This document shows, one piece after another, positions 63,434-64,000 of a stretch of 64,000 bases of DNA. Made by a program: the position numbers and the translations under genes. The DNA lies in contig OZ038467.1 of NCBI GenBank assembly GCA_964036295.1, positions 10,305,170 to 10,369,169 on the forward strand, given 5' to 3'. The notes under the pieces are model-generated. The model saw only the letters and a program-made list of their open reading frames with translations, had not been told where the DNA came from and did no database searches. Position 1 is the first letter of the stretch. Each line of letters starts with the position of its first letter. The DNA is from Plumapathes pennacea (taxonomy: Eukaryota > Cnidaria > Anthozoa > Antipatharia > Myriopathidae).

Positions 63434-64000
63434 TGAACAGAAGCATGCAAAATGAAATGCTGCATGAGAACAGAAAAGTTGTAGACTCACAGTAGAGAAA
63501 AAAACCCAACATAATTTATACCGTAAAGTGATTTTTGGACGATTGTACAAAGCAACCATGTGATTGCTATGTTTGTGTTTATTCTGCACTTTTGGATTTG
63601 TTTAAAGACCTTTGGCAGCATTCTTGGCCAATCACGAACAAAAGCAAAAAAGGTGTGATCCTCTCTCACAAGCTTTTTTAATTAGTAAGGAAAACCAAAT
63701 AATTTGGGTTCTGTTTGGGTGAAAGTGTTTGTAATTGGCACTGTAATTATTATACTTTGGAAAGTCATCTTCTCTATACTGTATCCTGCAAGTTGCCAGC
63801 AGTGCAATGCTACTCCCTGTACAGTATGTTGGTATTTGTCGGCATATCGATTACAAACTGGCTTATATAAAATGAATGTTGATGCAGATACGCTTAACTC
63901 GGTGACGAAAAACCAATGTTTTCTGTGCTACGAATCCAAAAAGTACAACATTGCGTGTTAAGTTGTTCTTTATTGCTTATGCTTACAGTGTGTTGCTAGT

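Overview
This is nuclear DNA from an animal, most likely an anthozoan cnidarian (a stony coral or relative). The genes are split by many short GT-AG introns, the intergenic DNA is AT-rich, and the proteins are metazoan (KAT8/MOF, NME6, RIDA, tetraspanins, an SLC16-type transporter, a furin-type convertase). Many short inverted-repeat elements of the kind common in coral genomes lie in the introns. The lineage call is inference from character; no marker gene proves it.

I rebuilt nine genes by joining exons whose splice phases agree, plus the 3' end of a tenth. In order: the C-terminus of an acidic Glu/Gln-rich protein (1-489, +); RIDA, the imine deaminase (3565-8652, -, 7 exons, 135 aa), head-to-head with a gene for a seven-span membrane protein I do not recognise (8988-13492, +, 13 exons, 358 aa); a second unrecognised multi-pass membrane protein (15350-20150, -, 8 exons, 404 aa), head-to-head with NME6 (20582-23213, +, 6 exons, 168 aa); two tandem tetraspanin paralogues (26513-31349 and 33848-40737, both -, 9 exons each), each with two candidate first exons; an SLC16-like transporter whose last exon adds a disordered tail of about 1,500 residues (41817-49130, +, 5 exons, 1,924 aa); a furin/kexin-type proprotein convertase with only three coding exons (50532-59531, +, 678 aa); and KAT8, cut off by the window end (60181-63392, +, 8 exons visible).

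The most unusual items are: (1) the transporter tail, which carries five NPF motifs, a DPW motif, four Leu-Pro-rich motifs and a triplicated block of 80-90 residues; (2) a near-perfect palindrome of about 4.5 kb inside the first convertase intron, with arms carrying 36-bp tandem repeats; (3) paired alternative first exons in the two tetraspanins; (4) a recurrent TTAA-flanked family of about 200 bp that looks piggyBac-derived and is present, identically truncated, in both palindrome arms.

The genes do not form an obvious pathway. The shared arrangement is two head-to-head pairs with short promoters (335 and 431 bp), and a tandem tetraspanin duplication. No tRNA, rRNA, CRISPR array or autonomous transposase gene was seen.
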